Assembly (NCBI GenBank): GCA_900548345.1 | Contig: URKA01000003.1 | Location: forward strand, 1-64,000 | Length of the DNA stretch: 64,000 bases | Source of the DNA: an uncultured Paraprevotella sp. | GTDB taxonomy: Bacteria; Bacteroidota; Bacteroidia; Bacteroidales; Bacteroidaceae | Reading direction: 5' to 3' | In this document: positions 25,522-33,243 of the stretch, in pieces | Layout: every line of letters starts with the position of its first letter | Position numbering within the stretch: the stretch's first letter is position 1 | Notes under the pieces: generated by a model | The model's database searches: none | What the model was told of the DNA's origin: nothing | What the model saw: only the letters and a program-made list of their open reading frames with translations | Translations under genes and position numbers: made by a program

Positions 25522-26478
25522 TTACTTCATATCCAGATATTTAATCTCGTCCTTGTCGCTGTATTTCAGGTTTTCGCCTCCCATGCCCCAGATGAAGGTG
25601 TAGTTGCTTGTACCTGCTGCGGCGTGGATGCTCCATTCAGGTGAGGTGATGGCCTGCTCGTTGTGCAGCCACACCAGACGCTCTTCCTGCGGTTCGCCCA
25701 TCAGATGGCAGATGGCGTTGCCTTCGGGCAGGTTGAAGTAGAAATAAGCCTCCATACGGCGTGTGTGCGTGTGTGCCGGCATGGTGTTCCACACGCTGCC
25801 CGGCGCCAGTTCGGTCAGGCCCACCTGCAATTGGTTGGTACCGCCGTCTTTTACGCGTTCCAGCACGGCCTTCACAATCATCTGGTTCACCACGCGCTTG
25901 TTGCTGTCCTCCGCTTTGCCGTAGTTGTCGCTGATGGCGAGTGCATATTTCTTCTTGTTCTTCTCATACTTGGCCTTGTCGGTGGTAATCAGCTGCGTGA
26001 CGAAAGGTTTGTATGCCGGTGCCGAGTTGATATAGAACTTGGCCGGTTTGGACGCGTCGTTGCTTTTGAACACCACGTCTTTGTGTCCGCAACCCACGTA
26101 CAGCGCTTCCTTGTATTCCATAGGGTATTCTTCGCCGTCCACCACTACGGTGCCGGCTCCGCCGATGTTGATGACACCCAGTTCGCGGCGTTCGAGGAAG
26201 TAGGTGATTTCAGGGCCGAGTTCGTGGAATGTTTCCAGTTTCAGCTCCTTGTTTACGGGCATGATGCCGCCGTAGATGAGGCGGTCGTACAAGGTATAGG
26301 TGATATTGATTTCGTCCGGCGACATCACTTTGGGCATCATAAAGCGGCTGCGCAACGTTTCCGTGTCGTAATGCTTCACGTCGGCCGGATGGCATGCCGT
26401 CTGTACCGTGTAGTTCATCTGGGCGTGCCCTGCCAGTGCAGTCAGTCCCAGGCACAATGCAAATGCGAATCTTTTCAT
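25522..26478 (-). CDS. kduI: 5-keto-4-deoxyuronate isomerase with a signal peptide
   Basis: A 318-residue KduI, which isomerises 4-deoxy-L-threo-5-hexosulose uronate to 3-deoxy-D-glycero-2,5-hexodiulosonate in pectin or glycosaminoglycan breakdown. The cupin motifs FLERRELGVINIGGAG, NTMPAHTHTRRMEAYFYF (zinc-binding histidines) and TSNYTFIWGMGGEN are intact. The odd part is the first 20 residues, MKRFAFALCLGLTALAGHAQ, a textbook signal peptide with an AxA-type site; residue 21 is a Met that aligns with the usual KduI start. The enzyme may therefore be periplasmic. It lies 50 bp after the permease gene and probably shares its transcript. Confidence 0.93.
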   Translation of the reverse strand: MKRFAFALCLGLTALAGHAQMNYTVQTACHPADVKHYDTETLRSRFMMPKVMSPDEINITYTLYDRLIYGGIMPVNKELKLETFHELGPEITYFLERRELGVINIGGAGTVVVDGEEYPMEYKEALYVGCGHKDVVFKSNDASKPAKFYINSAPAYKPFVTQLITTDKAKYEKNKKKYALAISDNYGKAEDSNKRVVNQMIVKAVLERVKDGGTNQLQVGLTELAPGSVWNTMPAHTHTRRMEAYFYFNLPEGNAICHLMGEPQEERLVWLHNEQAITSPEWSIHAAAGTSNYTFIWGMGGENLKYSDKDEIKYLDMK

Positions 26479-26528
26479 ATCTTTCTTATTTTATATTGAT
26501 TGGTTTCGTTCAAACTCTTGTCTGTATC

Positions 26529-27908
26529 TTAATACTTCTTGTTGACAATGGCGCGGCGGTTCAGCCACATCAGTCCCACAGTGCAGAGCACCAGTGCGGC
26601 CGGACCTATGTACCGTATGCTGTATGTCAGGTGGAAGATGACCCATGCCAACGGGCTGGATGCGAAGTCGAGCGCGCCGCCGCGGAATCCTTCCGGTATG
26701 GCTACGGCTGGGTCTTGTTTGATGGAGAATACATGATGGGCTGCTTCCGTAAAGAAAGGTGCGAGGTTGGTGACAAAATACAGTCCCAATACCATCATGA
26801 TAAGGCCGATGATGAATGTCTTCACCACATTGCCGTTGGTGATGGGCAGGATGATGGGGAACACGTAAAACATGCCGGCCAATGAAGCCAAAGGCAGGAA
26901 TTGGTTGCCCGGCAGTACAACGGCCATGAACAATGTGACGGGAATCAGCAGAAGGGAAACCACCAACGTGGTGGGGTGTCCGATGACCAGCGCCGGACTC
27001 ATGCCGATGTGCAGGCCTGCATTCTCGCCGAATTTCTTGGAGATAAGTTCTTTGGTGGCGTTGGAAATGGGGCGCAGACCTTCGATGAACAGGCTGGTGA
27101 TGCGCGGAATCAGTTCCATCACGGCACCCATCTTGATGCCTAAACCGAGGATGTTGGGAATGCCGTCCACTAACTCCTGTCCGTTCTTGCAGGCCAATGC
27201 GCCGATGCCGCAACCTACTAACACACCGAGGAAGAGCGGTTCGCCGAGCATGCCGAATTTCTTCTTCATGCCCTCTGCGTCGATATACAGTTTGTCAAAG
27301 CCCGGAATCAGGTCGAGCGCCTTGTTAATCAGCAGGGCGAAGGGCATGAATCCCTGGCAGAAAGGCTGGGGGATGGAGATGCCGTCCATTTTGTCATAGA
27401 ACTTCTGGAACTTCGGAGCCGTATAGTCGGCGGCAATCAGCGTGAGGATGTAGCAGATGATGGCTGCAAAGAAGCCCCACCCGATACTGTCCGTTGTGTA
27501 AAATACCATGGCACCGATGAACGCAAAGTGCCAATAGTTCCACAGGTCTATATTGACGGTTTTGGTGGTCTTGGTGAACAGCATGAGCAGATTAATGCTT
27601 AAGCATACGGGAATGATAAAAGCTCCGACTTTTGTGTTGTAGGCTACCGAGGCTGCAGCCGGCCATCCCATGTCGAATATTGTAAGGTCAAGTTCGTAGA
27701 TTTTCACGACTTGAGCCAATGAAGGACTAAGACTGTCGGTCAGCAATTGCGTGATAATGGATAATCCCACGAAACCTACACCCACGTATAGGCCGCTGAT
27801 GAGTGCTTTGCTGAACTTGATTTTGATACAAACGCCCAATATGGTGAAAATGATGGGCATCATGACTGCGGCACCGAGGCCGATGATGTAACTGAATACA
27901 GCTTCCAT
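26529..27908 (-). CDS. GatC-like PTS IIC permease without other PTS parts
   Basis: A 459-residue membrane protein of the galactitol EIIC (GatC/SgcC) family. Start at 27908 (MEAVFSYIIGLGAAVMMPI); a longer frame to 27986 has no support. LYVGVGFVGLSIITQLL, DMGWPAAASVAYNTKVGAF, and NAGLHIGMSPALVIGHPTT are family features. No EIIA or EIIB gene is adjacent, and Bacteroidota generally lack the PTS phosphorelay, so it most likely acts as a phosphorylation-independent permease. The link with kduI suggests an unsaturated uronate or related sugar acid as substrate, which is inference. Confidence 0.85.
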   Translation of the reverse strand: MEAVFSYIIGLGAAVMMPIIFTILGVCIKIKFSKALISGLYVGVGFVGLSIITQLLTDSLSPSLAQVVKIYELDLTIFDMGWPAAASVAYNTKVGAFIIPVCLSINLLMLFTKTTKTVNIDLWNYWHFAFIGAMVFYTTDSIGWGFFAAIICYILTLIAADYTAPKFQKFYDKMDGISIPQPFCQGFMPFALLINKALDLIPGFDKLYIDAEGMKKKFGMLGEPLFLGVLVGCGIGALACKNGQELVDGIPNILGLGIKMGAVMELIPRITSLFIEGLRPISNATKELISKKFGENAGLHIGMSPALVIGHPTTLVVSLLLIPVTLFMAVVLPGNQFLPLASLAGMFYVFPIILPITNGNVVKTFIIGLIMMVLGLYFVTNLAPFFTEAAHHVFSIKQDPAVAIPEGFRGGALDFASSPLAWVIFHLTYSIRYIGPAALVLCTVGLMWLNRRAIVNKKY

Positions 27909-27999
27909 GTTCTGTTTCTCTTGGTATGAATATTGAATTATGTTAGGTTGGGCGAAATTACTTAAAATAATTGGTAACGCAAACAAAACAAAAGAGAAA

Positions 28000-28048
28000 A
28001 ACCGCCGGAGTGTACGTTTTTGTGTCCGAACGTACTTCTCCGGCGGTT
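28000..28048 (-). terminator. Intrinsic terminator after the EFR1-type ferredoxin gene
   Basis: Arms AACCGCCGGAG (28000-28010) and CTCCGGCGGTT (28038-28048) pair, extended inward by GTACGTT/AACGTAC. It lies downstream of the leftward gene ending at 28081. Confidence 0.75.
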
Positions 28049-28080
28049 ATCAAGATTTGATGAATGCAAGGCGTAACGGC

Positions 28081-28923
28081 CTATACGAAAATCTCAGGCT
28101 CGCGGCGCACGCTGCATTTCTCATGCAGCATGGCCGTGTAGGGCGTATCGAAGGTGCGGGCGCCTGTGGGGCAGAATTTGACGCAGGCACAGCATTTCGT
28201 GCACAGGTCGATTTGTGTGTCCGACCGTCCGTCCTTGATGCTGATGGCACCCGTGGGGCACCACTCGGCACAGTCTCCGCAACCGTAGCAATTTTCGTTC
28301 ACTACAGGAGTCTGCGGGGTAGGTTTGCCAATTGTCTTGTAAGGCACGTTTCCTTTCATGTCCGCCGTGGCAATCAGCGTGTCCAAAGGGGTGTCGTAAG
28401 TGAGCGCGAAGTGACGGCTGTCGGGAGCCGGTGCGTCGGAAATGCCCAATTCATCGGTGAGTTTACGGAAGAGTGCCTGGCCGAATTCACGGGCTACCCG
28501 CAGGTCGTCGCTGTCCGGACGGCCTTCCGCCACGGGCATGCCCGGCCGGCTGTAAGAATGTTCGCCGATGAAGGCCGCTCCGCACAATGGGGTGAATCCC
28601 TGTCCGCGGAGCAGGTCGCGCAACTGTACCAGTGCGTCTTCATAGTCCCGGTTGCCGTAGACCACCACGGGAACGGCTACGCAGTTCACAGCTTTCAGGC
28701 GAAGAATGCGTTCTGCTGCGGTCGGTGCCACCAATCCCCCGTATACCGGAACCGCCACCACGCAAATAGCATCCTTGACGGTAATCTCCGCCTTGCCGCG
28801 GTCTGTGGTCAGGTCGGTTTCCTGACGCCGTGCGATACCCGTTCCCTCACCGATGGAACAGGCTATTTTCTTCGATGTGTGTGTCGGCGAGTAATAGATG
28901 ATATGCAGTCTGTCCAGTTCCAT
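28081..28923 (-). CDS. EFR1-family ferredoxin (flavodoxin-like plus two 4Fe-4S clusters)
   Basis: A 280-residue cytoplasmic electron-transfer protein. The N-terminal half is flavodoxin-like: YYSPTHTSKKIACSIGEG near residue 10 matches the FMN-phosphate loop, and VPVYGGLVAP and YGNRDYEDAL follow. The C-terminal part has two 4Fe-4S motifs, CYGCGDCAEWCP and CTKCCACVKFCP (about residues 217-260). Its partner is unknown. It begins 12 bp after the copA stop on the same strand, so it is likely co-expressed with the copper pump. Confidence 0.85.
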   Translation of the reverse strand: MELDRLHIIYYSPTHTSKKIACSIGEGTGIARRQETDLTTDRGKAEITVKDAICVVAVPVYGGLVAPTAAERILRLKAVNCVAVPVVVYGNRDYEDALVQLRDLLRGQGFTPLCGAAFIGEHSYSRPGMPVAEGRPDSDDLRVAREFGQALFRKLTDELGISDAPAPDSRHFALTYDTPLDTLIATADMKGNVPYKTIGKPTPQTPVVNENCYGCGDCAEWCPTGAISIKDGRSDTQIDLCTKCCACVKFCPTGARTFDTPYTAMLHEKCSVRREPEIFV

Positions 28924-28935
28924 ACGTTCCTCTTT

Positions 28936-31392
28936 TTATCGTTCCGAGATGTCGTATCCCTCTTCGCGCAGCACGGCCTGCAGTTCCTCCACAGGCTTTA
29001 CCCCATTGGTGAATTCGATGACAGCCACGGCTGGTTCGAGCGTCACCTCGGCATGTACGCCCTCGATACGGTTCAATGCTTTCTCCACGTGCATGCGGCA
29101 ATGGTTGCACATCATGCCTTCCACTTTATATTCCTTTTTCATTGTATGATGGTTTTGAATGGTTTGTTCCTTTTTGTTGCTGCCTCCGCGTTTCAGCCGC
29201 AGGCTGTTCGTCACCACGCTCACACTGCTGAAGGCCATGGCCGCGCCTGCAATCATCGGGTTCAGCAAGAACCCGTTGAGGGGATAAAGTGCGCCGGCTG
29301 CCACCGGTACGCCTATGATATTGTAGATGAAGGCCCAGAACAGATTTTGCCGTATGGTGCGCACCGTGCGGGCGGACAGTCGGATAGCCTCGGTGATTTT
29401 GGTCAGGTCGGAGGAGATGACGGTCATTTGTGCCACGTCCATGGCTATGTCGCTGCCCCGTCCCATGGCGATGCTCAGGTCGGCACGTGCCAGTGCCGCG
29501 CTGTCGTTGATGCCATCGCCCACCATGGCCACACGGTGCCCCTTGGCCTGAAGTTCCTCGATGAAACCGGCCTTTTCATGTGGAAGCACTCCGGCCACGT
29601 AATGCCTGATGCCCGCCTCTTTGGCGATATGTGCGGCGGTGGCGGCATGGTCGCCGGTGAGCATGTACACTTCGATGCCCATTGCCTGCCATTCGTTGAC
29701 GGCCTGTCGGGCGGATGCTTTGATTCTGTCGGTAATGCCTGTCACGGCCAGCGCTTCCTTTCCGTCGGCAAACCAAACTACGGTCTGGCCGTTCCCTGCC
29801 ATCTTCGCGGCTTCCTCTTCAAGTTCCGGCGAGATGGTGACGTGAAACTCATCCAGCAGTTTCCTGTTTCCGGCCATGTACCTCGTTCCTCCGCAGGTTC
29901 CGGTGATTCCTTTCCCTGTGAGGCTTCCGAACGACTCCACGGTAACTTCCCGACCTTTCAGATGTTTCGTCACAGCTTCCGCCAAGGGATGTTCCGACTG
30001 TTTTTCCAGACTGTAGAAGATGTCGTGCAGCGTCGTACGGTCTTCTTTCCATACCATATCACATACCGTAGGATGCCCTTCTGTAAGGGTGCCCGTCTTG
30101 TCCAGCACGATGGTGTCGACCTTTCCTGCCGCCTCCAGACATTCCGCATCTTTAATCAGGATGCCTTGCTCGGCCCCTTTCCCGATGCCCACCATGATGG
30201 CTGTGGGGGTGGCAAGGCCTAAGGCGCACGGACAGGCGATAATCAGTACCGTGACCAAAGCTAACAGTCCGTGGGTGAACCCGTTTTCCGGCGCGAGTGT
30301 CCACCACAGGATGAAGGCTAACAGGGCGATGCAGATGATGACCGGCACGAAGATTCCTGCGATTTTATCGGTGATTTTCTGAATGTGTGCCTTGCTGCCT
30401 TGTGCTTCGCGAACCAGTTCGATGATGCGTGCAAGTATGGTGTTTTCGCCCACCTGCTCGGCGCGGAAACGGAAGGCCCCTTTCTGGTTGAGTGTGCCGG
30501 CGAATACCCGTGATCCCTGTTCTTTATGCGCGGGGATGGGTTCGCCGCTGAGCATGCTTTCGTCTACGTATGAACTACCCTCGGTGACAATGCCGTCCAC
30601 AGCGATTTTTTCGCCCGGTTTCACCGCGAGAATCTGTCCTATCCGGATGTGGCCGACCGGCATCTCGTGTGAACTTCCGTCTGCTTCTACTACGGTGACA
30701 GTGGCAGGTTGCAATCCCATCAGTTTGCGGATGGCGGACGATGTATTGCCTTTGGCCCTTTCTTCCAGCAGGCGTCCTAACAGAATGAAGGCGATGATGA
30801 CGCATGATGCCTCAAAATACACGTGGGGTACGATGCCACGTTGCAGCCAGAAGTCGGGGAACAGCATGTTGAACAGGCTGAACAGATAAGCGATGAGCGT
30901 GCTGTTGGACACTAACGTATCCATGTTGGCTGTGCCGTGTCGCAACTGTTTCCAGGCATTGATGTGGAAATCGCGCCCGAACCACAGTACCACCGGAGTG
31001 GACAATGCCCACATGGCGATGTCGGCATACGGAAGGTGCATGAAGAACATGCCGAGCACGGCGGTGGGAAAAGCCAGTGCCACTGCGGCAGTTGTCTGTC
31101 TTTTCAGTCGGCCGAACCTTTCGTCGCGCATTTGTTCCGCTTCTGTTGCGCGTTCTTCTCCGCCTCCGCCGGCAATCAGGTCGTAGCCGATGTCCTGCAA
31201 GGCCTTTTTCATCGCCTGTGGCGAACAGTCGGCTTCATCGTATTCCACGGTGACCGTTTCTGCGGCGAAGTTTACGTCGGCCTGTTTCACGCCGGGCATG
31301 CGGTTCAGTGTTTTGTCCACCCTCACGGCGCAGGCCGCACAACTCATGTGCAGTACGGGGAAGGTGTTTTTCTGCAAAGTTTTCTTTTCCAT
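28936..31392 (-). CDS. copA: Copper-exporting P1B-type ATPase with C-terminal CopZ-like domain
   Basis: An 818-residue inner-membrane pump that exports Cu(I). Domains in order: N-terminal HMA (MSCAAC at residues 17-21), eight membrane helices, the TGES-type actuator loop (MLSGEPIP), the CPC ion site (IIACPCALGLATPTA), the phosphorylated aspartate in VLDKTGTLTEGHP, SEHPLAEAV, and GDGINDSAALA. After the last helix comes a Lys/Gln linker and a complete second HMA domain (MKKEYKVEGMMCNHC, residues 751-818) that looks like a whole CopZ chaperone; ATP7-type pumps normally carry such domains at the N-terminus. An internal ATG at 29140-29142 could even start a free CopZ. Confidence 0.93.
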   Translation of the reverse strand: MEKKTLQKNTFPVLHMSCAACAVRVDKTLNRMPGVKQADVNFAAETVTVEYDEADCSPQAMKKALQDIGYDLIAGGGGEERATEAEQMRDERFGRLKRQTTAAVALAFPTAVLGMFFMHLPYADIAMWALSTPVVLWFGRDFHINAWKQLRHGTANMDTLVSNSTLIAYLFSLFNMLFPDFWLQRGIVPHVYFEASCVIIAFILLGRLLEERAKGNTSSAIRKLMGLQPATVTVVEADGSSHEMPVGHIRIGQILAVKPGEKIAVDGIVTEGSSYVDESMLSGEPIPAHKEQGSRVFAGTLNQKGAFRFRAEQVGENTILARIIELVREAQGSKAHIQKITDKIAGIFVPVIICIALLAFILWWTLAPENGFTHGLLALVTVLIIACPCALGLATPTAIMVGIGKGAEQGILIKDAECLEAAGKVDTIVLDKTGTLTEGHPTVCDMVWKEDRTTLHDIFYSLEKQSEHPLAEAVTKHLKGREVTVESFGSLTGKGITGTCGGTRYMAGNRKLLDEFHVTISPELEEEAAKMAGNGQTVVWFADGKEALAVTGITDRIKASARQAVNEWQAMGIEVYMLTGDHAATAAHIAKEAGIRHYVAGVLPHEKAGFIEELQAKGHRVAMVGDGINDSAALARADLSIAMGRGSDIAMDVAQMTVISSDLTKITEAIRLSARTVRTIRQNLFWAFIYNIIGVPVAAGALYPLNGFLLNPMIAGAAMAFSSVSVVTNSLRLKRGGSNKKEQTIQNHHTMKKEYKVEGMMCNHCRMHVEKALNRIEGVHAEVTLEPAVAVIEFTNGVKPVEELQAVLREEGYDISER

Positions 31393-31420
31393 GATGTTGT
31401 CGTGTTGGTTCTCGTGTTGG

Positions 31421-31428
31421 CAAAGTTA
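31421..31428 (-). promoter_or_regulatory. Promoter -7 box for copA
   Basis: TAACTTTG on the minus strand, 28 bp upstream of the copA start, fits TAnnTTTG. Confidence 0.6.
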
Positions 31429-31560
31429 CGCTTTTCCGGATGCAACCGTTTTGCATTCTTCCTTATCCTTAATCACAGGCAAAAATACGGATTTTTGGAT
31501 TAAGTCTGTCTCTTTACCGTTTTTTTAATATCCATTGACGGCATTTTGAGGTGTACAAAC

Positions 31561-31603
31561 ACGCCCCCGTTGCGGCATGTCGTGCGGGCGGCAACGGGGG
31601 CGT
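31561..31603 (-). terminator. Hairpin terminator after the GH30 gene
   Basis: Perfect 13-bp GC-rich stem (31561-31573 and 31591-31603). It lies 30 bases downstream of the leftward GH30 gene and before copA. Confidence 0.7.
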
Positions 31604-31633
31604 TCTTAGAGATTAGGTTATGTGGAATATGTT

Positions 31634-33133
31634 TTATTTGACCACGAACGTGTTGAAAGAGTGAGCCGGCATGTCGGCATTGAGGTATTTCTTGCCGAGT
31701 TTGACAGACACCGTTTTCGCTTCGTCGTTGAAGTTCCCGGCTATCACCACGTATTTGTTTTCGGGGGTAAGGTATACCACTACCGGTGTATTGCCGTTGT
31801 GTTTGGAGTGGTAGCCTACCATGCGGCTGCCGGGAGCCACATGGTGTGTGAAGTGCTTCACGGCGTAGTATTCGGCGGTGTATCTGAACTTGCGGGTCTG
31901 TGAGTCTACATGTATCAGCGCGTTCTGTGTCCATCCCCAAGGGCTCATGCCGCGGTCGGGCAAGAGGAAGTTCCAGTTGAACCATTCGTCACAGCCGTTG
32001 CCCATGTTGTCGCTGATGAGGAAAAAGGTATGTTCGCCGGCATTCCAGTCCATGCTTCCGTTGCCGCATTCGCTTTCCGTACATATATAATGGTAGTCGG
32101 GATACTGTTTGCGGATTTCAGGCAGGATTTCGCGGCCTTCCCACTGGAAGCCGAGACCGTCGATGCAGGCACGCAGTCCTTCATCGGAAAGCACCTTCTC
32201 CACATGGTCCTGACGGTTTGTGTTGAATGTGCCGAGGTAGAGCTTGACTTCCGGATGGTTCTTTTTCAGTGTCGGGGCCAGATACTCCTTATTGAAGCGG
32301 ATGGTGCCTTCGGCCGTCCAGGGGCAACCGGGATAGGGCGTATAGCTGTAAGCCTCGTTCTGGTAGATAATCATGTCGATGTTCACGCCCTGTTCCTTAT
32401 AGGCATCGATGAACTTGCAGAAATAGTTGGCGTATGCCTGAAGGTAGCGTGGGTCTTGTATGAAGTAATCCTGTGTGGCGAGTTTGCGCGGGAATTTCCC
32501 TTTCCGTTCGCCTAAGAATTTCATTTCGTCTTCGTCGATGCCGTCCACCGTGCCGAACAGCAGATAGTCGATGCGGTTGTCTTGCTTATTGAAGCGGCTG
32601 CTTACCACCGGATAGTCGTTGTTGATTTTCATCCAGCTCGGCGGGCTCCACGGCGAGGCCCAGAAGGTGAGTTCCGGATTATATTTCTGTGCGGCGCGTA
32701 TCAAAGGGATGATGTTGCGCTTGTCGCGTTCGATGTTGAAGTAGCGCAGTTCGAGGTCGCCTTGCACCTCATCGCAACTGTACCATTCGCGACCGTAGTC
32801 GTTGCAGTTCATGGAGATGCGCCCGCGGGTGAACTTCAGGTCGCCTTTCGGGTCAAACAGGTTGTACAGGATTTCGTCCTGCTCGTCGCGTGTGAGCATC
32901 AACAGGGCATCCCAGTCAAGTTCATTGAATGTGGTGCCCCATGCGCGCAGTTCCACTCCCTTTTCCGACCCTTCGATTTCGAGTACCGGTGTGGACGTTG
33001 TTTTGGATTCGAGGCTTGTCCTGCTTTGCCGCCAAGGTTGGCTTTCCGTGGTGGTCAGTTTCGTTACGCTTTGTGCCGAAGCGGCAAATGCCGTCAGCAA
33101 AGCTGCCACGGTGGTTGAGAGAAGTCTGTTCAT
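31634..33133 (-). CDS. Secreted GH30 glycoside hydrolase
   Basis: A 499-residue enzyme with a signal peptide (MNRLLSTTVAALLTAFAASA). It has the GH30 barrel: RISMNCNDYGREWYSCDE, FWASPWSPPSWMK, the acid/base glutamate in IYQNEAYSYTPYPGC, and the nucleophile glutamate in ICTESECGNG. The C-terminal beta domain (PVVVYLTPENKYVVIAGNF) is also typical. GH30 includes glucosylceramidases, beta-1,6-glucanases and xylanases; the sequence suggests the glucanase/glucosidase side (GH30_3-like), but the substrate is unproven. I reject the upstream in-frame start at 33319, since a promoter lies between. The regulator gene follows upstream. Confidence 0.88.
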   Translation of the reverse strand: MNRLLSTTVAALLTAFAASAQSVTKLTTTESQPWRQSRTSLESKTTSTPVLEIEGSEKGVELRAWGTTFNELDWDALLMLTRDEQDEILYNLFDPKGDLKFTRGRISMNCNDYGREWYSCDEVQGDLELRYFNIERDKRNIIPLIRAAQKYNPELTFWASPWSPPSWMKINNDYPVVSSRFNKQDNRIDYLLFGTVDGIDEDEMKFLGERKGKFPRKLATQDYFIQDPRYLQAYANYFCKFIDAYKEQGVNIDMIIYQNEAYSYTPYPGCPWTAEGTIRFNKEYLAPTLKKNHPEVKLYLGTFNTNRQDHVEKVLSDEGLRACIDGLGFQWEGREILPEIRKQYPDYHYICTESECGNGSMDWNAGEHTFFLISDNMGNGCDEWFNWNFLLPDRGMSPWGWTQNALIHVDSQTRKFRYTAEYYAVKHFTHHVAPGSRMVGYHSKHNGNTPVVVYLTPENKYVVIAGNFNDEAKTVSVKLGKKYLNADMPAHSFNTFVVK

Positions 33134-33163
33134 ATTCGTTTGTTTTAGTGTTTTCCGATGAGG

Positions 33164-33171
33164 CAAAGGTA
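33164..33171 (-). promoter_or_regulatory. Promoter -7 box for the GH30 gene
   Basis: TACCTTTG on the minus strand, 30 bp upstream of the start at 33133. Its presence between the regulator and the hydrolase suggests the hydrolase is separately transcribed. Confidence 0.6.
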
Positions 33172-33243
33172 TGGAAAAAGTGCGATGGAATGGGGATTGT
33201 ATGTAACTTTTGTGTGCATAAATGTATCGAAACCGCAGGAAAG

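Noticed and set aside
27940..30222. A 760-codon open frame on the plus strand
   Set aside because: It runs antisense to copA and the EFR1 ferredoxin gene, whose motifs are unmistakable; the plus-strand translation has no recognisable domain and is rich in His, Arg and Cys as expected of a shadow frame.
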